DNA of 64,000 bases from Mesobacillus selenatarsenatis SF-1 (GTDB lineage Bacteria > Bacillota > Bacilli > Bacillales > Cytobacillaceae), in the NCBI RefSeq assembly GCF_000813125.1, contig NZ_BASE01000035.1, positions 1-64,000 of the forward strand, written 5' to 3'. Numbering within the stretch: the stretch's first letter is position 1; each line of letters begins with the position of its first letter. Under the pieces are notes generated by a model, which worked only from the letters and a program-made list of their open reading frames with translations, was not told the origin of the DNA and made no database searches. Both the position numbers and the translations under genes were made by a program. This document shows, piece by piece, positions 53,301 through 60,666 of the stretch.

Positions 53301-54063
53301 GATGTGGGACATGGCCGATTTGCGAAATCACCGTTCGTACGGAACATTTGGTGCTTTTATTGCCGAATCCAGGTTTACAACATACCTGGACCCTCACAGC
53401 CTGGAAAAAGTAAATACAGGCGAAAATGTGGTCCTTCGTCACCCCTTGCTGCCTGCTACAAGAGAATTCGTCCTCATAATGCACGATGGTGTAAGACTGG
53501 AGGACAAAGCTGGAAAGGTAATCATTGACCCGATGGATGGGGTTATACCAGATACAGAGGTGCTAGAAGAAGTCGATACGTATGATTATGGTTCAAGGGG
53601 GTTTAACTACCGGAGTGAGAGATTGATCAATCGTTACAAGGAACACCCGTTAATACACGAGCTGTTTTCATCAGAAATTTTCGGCGATCCTGCGACACCT
53701 TTATTCGAAGCGTATCCGGGCGAGGCAGTGGTTATACGGATTACCACTCCAGCAGAAAGGCGAAGATCTCACACTTTCCACCTTCACGGACATTATTGGA
53801 AATTCGACAGTAAAGATCTTGATTCTCGTATTCAGTCATTTATAGGTCATATGGTTACTGGCCATACTGATGACTTGCGCTTGATTGGTGGCGCAGGAGG
53901 AGTTTTTAATTTCCCTGGTGATTACTTGTACCGGTCCGGCAATATCCGCTGGGACATAGAGTTGGGTATGTGGGGAATCTTCCGTGTTCATAAGGATACG
54001 AAGCAAAATCTGCCACGACTTGAGGAAGTTAAAGGGGAGTGGGACGATGAAAAAGAGGCATAA
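50380..54063 (+). CDS. mnxG: MnxG multicopper manganese oxidase
   Basis: A 1227-aa (about 138 kDa) six-cupredoxin-domain multicopper oxidase that oxidises Mn(II) via Mn(III) to Mn(IV) oxide on the spore surface, giving MnO2-coated spores. Copper motifs: HVFHYHVHQW (His281, 284, 286, 288) and the type-1 site HCHLYPHFGIGM (His334, Cys335, His336, His340, Met345) in the N-terminal third, with further His clusters FFFHDHLF (575, 577), FNIHG and HTFHLHGHYW (1131-1138). The domain repeat NTFGDHNPNGKIYVL ... NTYGDHDPYGIIFAL shows internal duplication. No signal peptide, as expected for a coat-assembled enzyme. GGGGGGAA before the ATG; 17-nt overlap with the next gene. Confidence 0.95.
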   Translation: MLRKYHVVGISTRIVVNTFGDHNPNGKIYVLKENESKLKDLVRKNPYKPIDLVQPLAIRANEGDIVEILFENQLPFSAGMHFEEADYNVLTSDGANAGYNPDTTVEPGGEIVYRLNASQEGIYFFTDLGNVSSTEQGSSVQGLFGALLVQKRGSSWTDPVTGGPINSGVYADIHHPILPSFREYAWFFNDEMEIKDLTGNRPFNPMTNQEAESFHGVNLRYEPMTNRKRLMEAGVVCPDCDSEEVHHDSWVFGDPATPILRGYVGDPAVIRLIHGGVKETHVFHYHVHQWLGDSSNINAEILDAQSISPQTHYSIQPLYGLGSLHGAIGDSILHCHLYPHFGIGMWGINRVFDTLQDGSQCYPNGVRIDALKPLPDRPAPPKPTPEKPGFPNFIPGKVGYKAPRPPLGIVGGREMTELERNAAIPNPRPGAVFVDPCLDQDPVVVEFNVSAIEMPVVYNKQGWHDPKGRFYVMDEDLDDILSGKKEPEPLVFHVPAGTCIRMNYTNRMPHILDGDAFQLVTRTYENGFHIHFVKFDVLACDGGNVGWNYDSAVLPGQTIRYEWYAETELKAFFFHDHLFANSHQQHGVFGAGVIQPRFSRFLDSRTGDEVDHGTQISVEHPLIPDYRDQTLFVHDFALLFDKNGRPIQPPRYPGSEDDPGVFGVNYKCEPLKFRLDEDCDPAYSFSSYVHGDPVTPILKAYEGDPIRIRLLQGAHEESHSFNIHGLRWKEERPDLGSSMKAQQHIGISESFTFETEIPASGDYLWAFEDEEDVWLGTWGLIRAYSSKMDDLIVLADREALQQESIETPKPTGKPPEKANPLASLPPGAYHGSPVKKFELVAFQTPIQYNTYGDHDPYGIIFALKEDVEGILSGQKNPVPLILRANVGDLVEVTLTSELKKELFPFQDGIHPYPQVKEQSFYPPSLRISLHTSLLDYDVKTSSGDTVGFNPDQTIGPGETITYRWLVDGQFGMCSMWDMADLRNHRSYGTFGAFIAESRFTTYLDPHSLEKVNTGENVVLRHPLLPATREFVLIMHDGVRLEDKAGKVIIDPMDGVIPDTEVLEEVDTYDYGSRGFNYRSERLINRYKEHPLIHELFSSEIFGDPATPLFEAYPGEAVVIRITTPAERRRSHTFHLHGHYWKFDSKDLDSRIQSFIGHMVTGHTDDLRLIGGAGGVFNFPGDYLYRSGNIRWDIELGMWGIFRVHKDTKQNLPRLEEVKGEWDDEKEA

Positions 54064-54940
54064 AATTGAAATCCCAGTTGAGGAGTCTTCAAGCCATGAG
54101 TTGATGGAAAGCAGTTCCTCCTCAGCAAACAGCCCAGATGATGATTTCTGTTTCCCTGATGATTGTCCTGAAAGAATCGAAACTCTAAAAATACCTTCGC
54201 CGACATCTTGTATGCCTGAAGGTCAGTTGTACGAACTTGAAGAGAAAATTGATGGGGCCAATCGCATGCTCTTGGATCTCGGTCTATCAAATGAGCAGTC
54301 TGAACTTGGACGGAGGATTTTATTTGACGGCCTGGCAGGGCAAATGGTGAAGATTAAAATAAACTGTTCAGATCATGAAGAGAGCAATACAGAAGCGAGT
54401 CCAGCAGATCCGATTGAGGAAGTAATAAACAAGAAGACAGAGAGGAAAAAGTGTTACAAAAAGAAACGGCTTGCCAAGAAGAAGCGCAAGCATAGGTATA
54501 AGAAGAAGAAGTTGGGCAAAAATTTCCTGAAAGGATATGTACAATTAGTGGGCAGTGATTTTGTCCAACTCCAGAAAAATAGAAAGACATTCATTATACC
54601 TTTCAATAAGATCTGTCTAGTTTTATCTAAAAAGCCGTATCACCCACCTAGATCCCATGCTCCTTTACTAGATATCGATCCATGTTTCCGGAGGGATCTG
54701 ACCTTTAATTTTGGAGAAACAGTAGCTCATGACCCTGAGCTGATCCAGATCTTTTTCAGGATTAAGTTATCAATGTACCTTAAAACATTTACAGATGAAA
54801 AAGTAATAATTTATACAAATTCTGAAAAGGTAATAGGTTTATTGGCAGGGCTGGAAAACGGAAACGTTAATCTAGTCAGTGAGAATGGGCAAATTAAAGA
54901 AATACCTTTTACGTCGTTCTGCTACCTGAAAAAAGCTTGA
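54047..54940 (+). CDS. Lys-rich Mnx-locus protein with paired beta domains
   Basis: A 297-aa protein overlapping the mnxG 3' end by 17 nt, with AAAGGGGAG before its ATG, so probably coexpressed. The N-terminus is Ser/Asp-rich (SSSHELMESSSSSANSPDDD), then a first beta domain interrupted by a strongly basic linker (KKRLAKKKRKHRYKKKK, about residues 138-160), continuing GYVQLVGSDFVQLQKNRKTF and IPFNKICLVL. A second domain follows FNFGETVAHDPELIQIFF. FNFGETVA also occurs in the mnxD-position protein. No known function; a coat scaffold or Mn-oxide nucleating role is speculation. Confidence 0.7.
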   Translation: MKKRHKIEIPVEESSSHELMESSSSSANSPDDDFCFPDDCPERIETLKIPSPTSCMPEGQLYELEEKIDGANRMLLDLGLSNEQSELGRRILFDGLAGQMVKIKINCSDHEESNTEASPADPIEEVINKKTERKKCYKKKRLAKKKRKHRYKKKKLGKNFLKGYVQLVGSDFVQLQKNRKTFIIPFNKICLVLSKKPYHPPRSHAPLLDIDPCFRRDLTFNFGETVAHDPELIQIFFRIKLSMYLKTFTDEKVIIYTNSEKVIGLLAGLENGNVNLVSENGQIKEIPFTSFCYLKKA

Positions 54941-54953
54941 CTCACAATAGAAG

Positions 54954-54975
54954 CGCCTGAGCATTTGCTCAGGCG
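54954..54975. terminator. Bidirectional terminator at the mnx 3' end
   Basis: CGCCTGAGCA pairs with TGCTCAGGCG; it overlaps the stop of the convergent gene. Confidence 0.8.
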
Positions 54976-55490
54976 TTGTTTCCTTCATCCATTTCAAACC
55001 AATTGATTGTATCAAACGGAATCATTCTATATTTCTTTTTTGAGAGATTTTGGTTGCCCTTGTTGTTTTCGTGAATGAAAAGCTCGACAAAATCTGTTCC
55101 GACAAAGGAAATACGACCATTGACTTTTTTTACCTTGTCATCACATTCTGACCCAATAATAACCTTACATCCAATATAACCTCGCAATACTGCTGCCATT
55201 TTGTGCCGCAAACCACCTAAGCGGACGCTGAAATGCCTGCTGCATAACTCTCGATCAGCGAAATTATAGCGACGGTCGAAAATAACCGGGACACAATCAT
55301 CTTTATAGCTATGGCAATATCCATGATGCGTACTTGATTCCAGCTCATCTAAGTTTGGACAATCTGTTTGTGAGCCAAAAGAAAAGGCTGACTCAGCATC
55401 CTGGCAATGCGGATGGTCGCAGTCATGGAATTCTTGGGATTTCTGTTCGAAATAATCTCGGCTTTTTGAAAAATAAGCCCCAATATCCAT
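54969..55490 (-). CDS. Cys/His-rich coat-like protein related to the Mnx proteins
   Basis: A 173-aa protein convergent to the mnx operon. ATG at 55490 with AGGAGG upstream; earlier in-frame starts lack one. The N-terminal half is Cys/His-rich (FHDCDHPHCQDAESAF, HHGYCHSYKDDCVP), suggesting metal binding or disulfide crosslinks. YNFADRELCSRHFSVRLGGL parallels the FNFGETVA segment of the mnx proteins, and NGRISFVGTDFVELF ... YRMIPFDTINWFEMD is the same beta domain. Spore-coat role is inferred. Confidence 0.7.
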   Translation of the reverse strand: MDIGAYFSKSRDYFEQKSQEFHDCDHPHCQDAESAFSFGSQTDCPNLDELESSTHHGYCHSYKDDCVPVIFDRRYNFADRELCSRHFSVRLGGLRHKMAAVLRGYIGCKVIIGSECDDKVKKVNGRISFVGTDFVELFIHENNKGNQNLSKKKYRMIPFDTINWFEMDEGNNA

Positions 55491-55623
55491 TTGTATCCTC
55501 CTTTTTAGTTTCGTGAAATAGGTGCCTGTATTTATTTTATTCCCGGAAAAGATTTTCGAAAGAGCAAGATGCCCTGTTGGTAACTTCAACATGCCAAGTA
55601 TTCTATAATAAGGAGTAATTATA

Positions 55624-55770
55624 TTGGTTTGGCTATTTCCAAATACTGAAAAAGCGACACATTATTTAGTCTGGTTCAGGAACTATCTGACTATAGGGCC
55701 GTCAGCAATCTCCTTGGACGAAAAATGGTCAGCTCTCAGGTTCAGGCATCAGGACCTAGTAAAATCTTAA
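55624..55770 (+). CDS. Possible 48-aa small protein
   Basis: A TTG-started frame with AAGGAG exactly eight bases upstream (55610-55615). The peptide begins MVWLFPNTEKATHYLVWF and ends RHQDLVKS. Trp/Phe-rich start and amphipathic middle; no membrane helix. It lies between the coat-like gene and the preQ1 riboswitch, in a gap otherwise holding only the riboswitch. No family recognised. Confidence 0.45.
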   Translation: MVWLFPNTEKATHYLVWFRNYLTIGPSAISLDEKWSALRFRHQDLVKS

Positions 55771-55854
55771 AAGTGATGGCATAAAATAAGCTTTCCTTTT
55801 ATAAAATGTATGATAAAATAAAAAAGTCAAAATTACATATTCCGTTCTGACGGA

Positions 55855-55889
55855 AGAGGTTCTAGCTACCCTCTCAAAAAAACTAAGGG
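55855..55889 (+). promoter_or_regulatory. PreQ1-I riboswitch
   Basis: AGAGGTTCTAGCTACCCTCT forms the P1 hairpin with the conserved ligand-binding loop, followed by the A-rich tract and ACTAAGG that folds back into a pseudoknot. This is the class I preQ1 aptamer. It precedes queCDE by 58 nt and the attenuator hairpin by 2 nt, so preQ1 binding should favour termination. Confidence 0.93.
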
Positions 55890-55890
55890 A

Positions 55891-55923
55891 AAACAGTACT
55901 GCTGTCTTAGTGGTGCTGTTTTT
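55891..55923 (+). terminator. Riboswitch-controlled terminator
   Basis: AAAACAGTAC pairs with GTGCTGTTTT (one G-U), followed by T6, immediately after the aptamer: the expression platform of the preQ1 riboswitch. Confidence 0.82.
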
Positions 55924-55946
55924 TCTGTTGTAAAGGAGTATTACAA

Positions 55947-56603
55947 ATGAAAAACGAAAAAGCTGTTGTCGTGTTCAGCGGCGGACAGGATAGTACAACT
56001 TGCTTGTTTTGGGCCATAAAGGAATTTGGAGAAGTTGAAGCAGTCACTTTCGATTACAACCAGCGGCATCGGACGGAAATACATTGCGCAGAAGAAATCG
56101 CCAGCGAGCTTGGAATCAAACACCATGTTCTCGATATGAGTCTGCTTAACCAACTCGCTCCTAACGCACTCACACGAAATGATATCGATGTGGAGGATGG
56201 AGAAGGCGGAGAGCTGCCTTCAACCTTTGTGCCGGGAAGAAATCTATTGTTTTTATCCTTTGCTGGAGTGCTTGCTAGTCAAGTAAGAGCAAAGCACATC
56301 GTAACAGGTGTATGCGAAACCGACTTCAGCGGATATCCAGATTGCCGGGACGTGTTCATAAAATCATTGAATGTAACTCTTAACCTGTCAATGGACCAGA
56401 ACTTTGTCATCCATACACCCCTAATGTGGCTGAATAAGGCACAAACCTGGAAGATGGCTGATGACCTCGACGCTTTTGAATTTGTCCGGTCAAGGACATT
56501 GACTTGCTATAACGGAATCATAGCAGATGGCTGTGGGGTTTGCCCTGCCTGCAAGTTACGGAAAAAAGGACTGGACAAATTCCTGGAAGGAGATGTTTCT
56601 TGA
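55947..56603 (+). CDS. queC: 7-cyano-7-deazaguanine synthase QueC
   Basis: A 218-aa ATP-dependent enzyme that converts carboxy-deazaguanine to preQ0. [15 protein letters not shown] is the PP-loop (ATP pyrophosphatase) and [10 protein letters not shown] provides three of the four zinc cysteines near the C-terminus. AAAGGAG before the ATG. First gene of a queC-queD-queE-transporter operon. Its stop overlaps the queD start by one base. Confidence 0.96.
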   Translation: MKNEKAVVVFSGGQDSTTCLFWAIKEFGEVEAVTFDYNQRHRTEIHCAEEIASELGIKHHVLDMSLLNQLAPNALTRNDIDVEDGEGGELPSTFVPGRNLLFLSFAGVLASQVRAKHIVTGVCETDFSGYPDCRDVFIKSLNVTLNLSMDQNFVIHTPLMWLNKAQTWKMADDLDAFEFVRSRTLTCYNGIIADGCGVCPACKLRKKGLDKFLEGDVS

Positions 56604-57079
56604 TGTACGATTTCAGGATCGTCGATCAGCTTCAGAAAATAGATAAAGATATTAAGAGAGAGCAACTAAAATATCATTCCAATCGTGTGCTTGTCAGTAA
56701 GGAATTCACCTTTGATGCCGCACATCACCTTCATGAATATGAGGGGAAATGCAAAAACCTCCACGGCCATACCTATAAAGTTATTTTTGGTCTGAGTGGT
56801 TTTGTCGATGCCCAAGGATTAGTGATAGATTTTGGGGACATAAAGAGTATTTGGAAATCAGATATTGAAATATATCTTGATCACAGATATTTGAATGAAA
56901 CATTGCCGCCCATGAATACAACTGCTGAAAATATGGTTGTCTGGATTTATGAAAAAATGGCTGAAGCCCTGGCCAATAGACAGCATTTATACGACGGTGC
57001 AAAGGTCGAGTTTGTTAAACTCTACGAAACTCCTACAAGCTATGCTGAAGTAAGACGGGAGTGGATGGAGATTGAGTAA
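56603..57079 (+). CDS. queD: 6-carboxytetrahydropterin synthase QueD
   Basis: A 158-aa T-fold enzyme making 6-carboxy-tetrahydropterin from dihydroneopterin triphosphate, the first committed queuosine step. Zinc histidines are in FDAAHHLHEYEGKCKNLHGHTY (His and the catalytic Cys) and DHRYLNE. ATG at 56603 overlaps the queC stop; GGAAGGAG upstream. Somewhat longer N-terminal extension (about 30 residues) than typical. Confidence 0.95.
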   Translation: MYDFRIVDQLQKIDKDIKREQLKYHSNRVLVSKEFTFDAAHHLHEYEGKCKNLHGHTYKVIFGLSGFVDAQGLVIDFGDIKSIWKSDIEIYLDHRYLNETLPPMNTTAENMVVWIYEKMAEALANRQHLYDGAKVEFVKLYETPTSYAEVRREWMEIE

Positions 57080-57800
57080 GATTCCCGTGATGGAAATTTT
57101 CGGACCGACAATTCAGGGAGAAGGAATGGTCATCGGACAAAAGACAATGTTTGTTCGAACGGCAGGATGTGACTATTCCTGTGACTGGTGTGATTCATCC
57201 TATACTTGGGATGGTTCTGGAAAAGACTTAATCCGTCAAATGGATGCTGAGGAGATCTGGAGCGAAATGAGAGCATTAGGAGGGGATGGTTTTTCATATG
57301 TCACCATATCCGGTGGAAACCCAGCTCTCCTGAAAAATCTATCTGGACTGGTTGAATTACTAAAGGAAAACCATATTAACATATGCCTGGAGACTCAGGG
57401 CAGCAAATGGCAGGACTGGTTCTTGAAAATTGATGCACTGACCCTGTCCCCGAAACCGCCTAGTTCTGGAATGAAAACAAATTTCGAAGTTTTGGACCAA
57501 ATTGTATATGGTCTGAAAGAGAATGCTTCTTTAAAAAACGCCAGCCTTAAAATAGTCGTTTTTGATGAGGTTGATTATGAATATGCCAAATTGTTTCATC
57601 AGCGCTATCCCGAATTACCGTTCTTTTTACAGGTTGGAAATGACGACATTGAAACAGAAGACCAGATGAACCTCATGTCATCGTTGGTAGATAAATATGA
57701 ATGGCTGATTAATAAGGTTATGTGTGACGTGGAAATGAACAATGTTAGAGTTCTTCCGCAGCTTCATGTCTATGTTTGGGGAAATAAAAGAGGGGTTTAG
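57072..57800 (+). CDS. queE: 7-carboxy-7-deazaguanine synthase QueE
   Basis: A 242-aa radical-SAM enzyme turning carboxy-tetrahydropterin into 7-carboxy-7-deazaguanine. The iron-sulfur cysteines are Cys33, Cys37 and Cys40 in CDYSCDWC, and the GE motif is EIFGPTIQGEG. TTG start with GGAG upstream, overlapping the queD end by 8 nt. Completes the de novo preQ0 path with queC and queD; queF is not in the window. Confidence 0.95.
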   Translation: MSKIPVMEIFGPTIQGEGMVIGQKTMFVRTAGCDYSCDWCDSSYTWDGSGKDLIRQMDAEEIWSEMRALGGDGFSYVTISGGNPALLKNLSGLVELLKENHINICLETQGSKWQDWFLKIDALTLSPKPPSSGMKTNFEVLDQIVYGLKENASLKNASLKIVVFDEVDYEYAKLFHQRYPELPFFLQVGNDDIETEDQMNLMSSLVDKYEWLINKVMCDVEMNNVRVLPQLHVYVWGNKRGV

Positions 57801-57819
57801 ACTAACAGGAGGTAAGATG

Positions 57820-58359
57820 ATGAGAATCTTTTTATACCTAATTTCAATTGTTACTGCCAATGTGATTACAGCGGCTCTTGCACCGCTTCAATTTGGAATG
57901 TTCATTGTGCCGATGGGGACATTGCTGATAGGGGCCACATTCATTTTCCGTGACCTTGTGCAGAATAAGTACGGTCGTGTGAAGACTTATATGTTTATCG
58001 GTTTGGCACTCATTCTGTCAGCAATCGTTTCTTTTATTCTTGGAGATACAATGTGGATCGTCTTTGCTTCGGCGATGAGCTTCGCTGTTGCTGAAACGAC
58101 AGATACTGAAATTTACACAAGACTTAAGCTTCCAATGAGCTGGAGAATATTCTACAGTGGTTTGGTCGGGGGCCTGCTTGATTCAGTAATATTTGTTGTG
58201 ATTGGATTGAGTCCGCTTGGAGCAAACTTCCTTCCGTGGGAAGCTGTTCCGGCAGCGATTTTAGGCCAGGTTATCGTTAAAACCATCATCCAGGGAATTG
58301 GCGCAATGCTGCTTAACCCTATTAGTAACATTTTCAATAATAAAGCGATGACAAACTAG
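57820..58359 (+). CDS. VUT family (YhhQ-like) queuosine precursor transporter
   Basis: A 179-aa membrane protein of five or six helices. ISIVTANVITAALAP, FGMFIVPMGTLLIGATFIFRD and RIFYSGLVGGLLDS match the VUT/YhhQ family that imports 7-deazaguanine precursors. Last gene of the riboswitch-controlled operon, 19 nt after queE. ATG at 57820 has AGGAGG at better spacing than the ATG at 57817. Confidence 0.85.
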   Translation: MRIFLYLISIVTANVITAALAPLQFGMFIVPMGTLLIGATFIFRDLVQNKYGRVKTYMFIGLALILSAIVSFILGDTMWIVFASAMSFAVAETTDTEIYTRLKLPMSWRIFYSGLVGGLLDSVIFVVIGLSPLGANFLPWEAVPAAILGQVIVKTIIQGIGAMLLNPISNIFNNKAMTN

Positions 58360-58363
58360 GATA

Positions 58364-58398
58364 AAAAGGTGCGCGATCTATTGATCGAGCACCTTTTG
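58364..58398. terminator. Bidirectional terminator
   Basis: AAAAGGTGC pairs with GCACCTTTT with an inner CGATC/GATCG stem; the stop of the convergent permease gene lies in its loop. Confidence 0.85.
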
Positions 58399-59397
58399 TT
58401 TGATTGGAATGAATTTTGCCGAAGTAATATTATCACCGTCTTCTTTGATATCTTGTTGTTTTGTTTTGGGGAAGGACAGGCCTGATTGTTCAGTTTGTCT
58501 GTCCATATTAGCGATTATTTCATTCTTGATTACAATAACAAGGATGAAAATAACTAGCAGCAGTCCCAACGAACTGAAGGCGACCCATGGAGCATTTTTA
58601 AGTGTCCAGAAGTTTTGTCCTGTGAGTCCTGCAAGTTCATTGGTGATGGACTTTGGATAAGACGTATTATAAATCTTTTCTTCATGACGTCCACCGAGAA
58701 AAAGCCTAAATATGGCCAATCCCATCAATATTTGCAGGGTTTGTAATACCTGCTGGACAAACAGCAGGATCAAATGAGGTTTAAGGTGTGGCAAGATCTG
58801 CACTCTTAAAATATGAAATTTACTTCCTCCTAACAAAGCTGAACTTGTCACATACGGTTTCGTGCTGATCTCCTTAACTAAATCTGTTGTGAAGAAAAAT
58901 ACAGCTGGAAACCCAAGAAGGAATAAAACAATTAACTGGTATTCGATTTTGACGATAACGGGTATCTCGTTAAAAGGAAATATGACAGCATCCATCAATA
59001 TGACAGCGACCAGTAGTAAAGGGACATAATGAAAAGGTAGGAAAAATGCCTTAACAAATGCTTTAATGGCAGGTGCCCAGGTTTCAGTGATTATTCCCAA
59101 CATAGCGCCAACGGCTACTCTTGCTAGAGAAACAATAAATACGGCTGCAATGGTATATTTAAGTCCATCCAAAATTAGAAGCAAATTATCCCTGCCATCA
59201 CGGTCAGTACCCAAAATATAGTCTTTACTGGGAGGGTAAGGCGGATTTTCCAGGACGTCTCCGTTTTCATCATATAGCTGGTCAAGCATCGAACGATAAT
59301 CCCCAGGACCGATATAATCATATAGAATACTGGCAATCAATAAGGCCAGCAAGACAGCCAGGCTGATTTTCGTTTTACGATATGTTGGTAATTTCAT
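58378..59397 (-). CDS. Oligopeptide-type ABC permease (DppC-like)
   Basis: A 339-aa BPD_transp permease. An N-terminal helix (ISLAVLLALLIASILY), a periplasmic-side loop with PPSKDYILGTDRDGRDNLLLIL (the DppC/OppC hallmark LGTDxxGRD) and five more helices. A charged C-terminal tail follows (NEIIANMDRQTEQSG). Overlaps the upstream DppB-like gene by 4 nt. No ATPase or solute-binding protein is adjacent. Confidence 0.85.
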   Translation of the reverse strand: MKLPTYRKTKISLAVLLALLIASILYDYIGPGDYRSMLDQLYDENGDVLENPPYPPSKDYILGTDRDGRDNLLLILDGLKYTIAAVFIVSLARVAVGAMLGIITETWAPAIKAFVKAFFLPFHYVPLLLVAVILMDAVIFPFNEIPVIVKIEYQLIVLFLLGFPAVFFFTTDLVKEISTKPYVTSSALLGGSKFHILRVQILPHLKPHLILLFVQQVLQTLQILMGLAIFRLFLGGRHEEKIYNTSYPKSITNELAGLTGQNFWTLKNAPWVAFSSLGLLLVIFILVIVIKNEIIANMDRQTEQSGLSFPKTKQQDIKEDGDNITSAKFIPIKQKVLDQ

Positions 59398-60320
59398 AAC
59401 TGGAATTCTCCTCTTTTCCTGATCACAGTCTCTTTCACTATTAATTTGATAAGGTACTCTAGCAAGATTACCGGGAAAATTAAAATTCCAATCCCATAGA
59501 TTAGCGGCAATACATGTTGTCCTCTAAAGACCTGTTCAATGATTTGGTTTGTAAGAGTAATATTGTAATGATACATATGTTCAATCAGGATTAAATTGGA
59601 GAGCATCATATAAAGGATGACCCGGAATTTAAGAGATAAAACAGGCAGGATATTCCGCAGCATGTAAACAGAATATAAATAAGGTCTGGATAAGCCTTTA
59701 GAATATCCTAACTGGACGTAATGGGCCTGTTCTTCCTCCTCCATACATTTGATTAGATATAAACCAAAAAGGACTGCAGGCAAAAAAGAAGTAACGATGA
59801 CAGGAAAAGCGACAGGCTGTGAAGATCCAAATCCATACATCGAAAAAACTTTAAAGTTGAATTCCTTCAACAGGTAGATGTTCAGCATATTAATGATGAA
59901 AATGAACAAAAGATCAGGAAGCCCTTCAAAATAATCCAGAAATTGATGGAATCTTCTCCTTAACTTAATAGGTAATAAGATCACGAGGAATCCGATCATG
60001 CATCCCAGCATAATGATCGCAACTAGTGAAATGCCAAGCACCTTATAGGAATTCATAAAACCATCCAAAACATTTGGGTTTTTGACATAATCAAAGACAT
60101 CTTTAAAACTGAAATCCATTAATTGAGTGAAGATTGTTTGCAATCGCAGCTGAACTCCATCAAAAGATATCGCTAAATGTTCACCGGGCTTTCTATCAAA
60201 ATTAAATATAGCAGTGAAAGAAAGCAGAAAGCTTATTCCAAGCAAGAAAGTTCCTATCAAGGCCAGGATGTAAAGTGCTTTCGTAAATACATTTTTAAGT
60301 ATCCATAATCCATTAATCAT
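59394..60320 (-). CDS. Oligopeptide-type ABC permease (DppB-like)
   Basis: A 308-aa permease partner. The first helix (FTKALYILALIGTFLLGISFLLSF) and the long extracytoplasmic loop before the second are DppB-like, and the ATPase-coupling EAA-type loop is degenerate (HYVQLGYSKGLSRPYLYSVYMLRNILP). ATG with GGAAGGAG upstream. Preceded by a hairpin-rich leader with a terminator. Orphan pair: its ATPases must be encoded elsewhere or absent. Confidence 0.8.
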   Translation of the reverse strand: MINGLWILKNVFTKALYILALIGTFLLGISFLLSFTAIFNFDRKPGEHLAISFDGVQLRLQTIFTQLMDFSFKDVFDYVKNPNVLDGFMNSYKVLGISLVAIIMLGCMIGFLVILLPIKLRRRFHQFLDYFEGLPDLLFIFIINMLNIYLLKEFNFKVFSMYGFGSSQPVAFPVIVTSFLPAVLFGLYLIKCMEEEEQAHYVQLGYSKGLSRPYLYSVYMLRNILPVLSLKFRVILYMMLSNLILIEHMYHYNITLTNQIIEQVFRGQHVLPLIYGIGILIFPVILLEYLIKLIVKETVIRKRGEFQL

Positions 60321-60445
60321 GACTATTCTCCTTCCAGACCTATTAAATTTCTCTCTTGTGGTGAAAAAAACCTTTTTTAGAGAGGTTATTTTAGCAAAAT
60401 AATTAGGTTACACAATCTCTCCAGTATCGGAATGAAAACAGCAAA

Positions 60446-60473
60446 ATAAAAAACTCTTTTCAAAAGAAAAGAG
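60446..60473 (-). terminator. Minus-strand terminator before the permease genes
   Basis: CTCTTTTC pairs with GAAAAGAG around a four-base loop, with T6 following on the minus strand. It lies about 125 nt upstream of the dppB-like start. Confidence 0.82.
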
Positions 60474-60521
60474 CGCAGTGGGGAGAGAAAAATTTGTATT
60501 TGTGTGGGGGCTTCGAGGATC

Positions 60522-60597
60522 GTACCCTTATGCAGCGTTCTTGGTCCATAAGGGTACAATTAAGATTAATTCGTATGTAGGATCCTCATAAGGGTAC
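60522..60597 (-). promoter_or_regulatory. Three-arm attenuator-like leader
   Basis: GTACCCTTATG at 60522-60532 can pair perfectly with CATAAGGGTAC at either 60547-60557 or 60587-60597; the two pairings exclude each other. It sits between the short-chain dehydrogenase gene and the terminator at 60446-60473 upstream of the permeases. Otherwise the gap 60321-60666 holds no gene with a ribosome site. Confidence 0.5.
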
Positions 60598-60666
60598 TTA
60601 TAATTGCTAAGCACCTCCTTATGCAGAGCTCATCCATTCAAAATATGAATTTAGCCGCTGGGCCCA

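Noticed and set aside
55491-55620. Sigma-K or sigma-E promoter for the Cys/His-rich coat-like gene
   Set aside because: Only TATAGAATA-like partial matches on the minus strand, without a proper -35 element.
60541-60572. Possible leader peptide (29 codons, starting MDQERCIRV on the minus strand) inside the hairpin leader
   Set aside because: No ribosome site at the right spacing and no run of regulatory codons.
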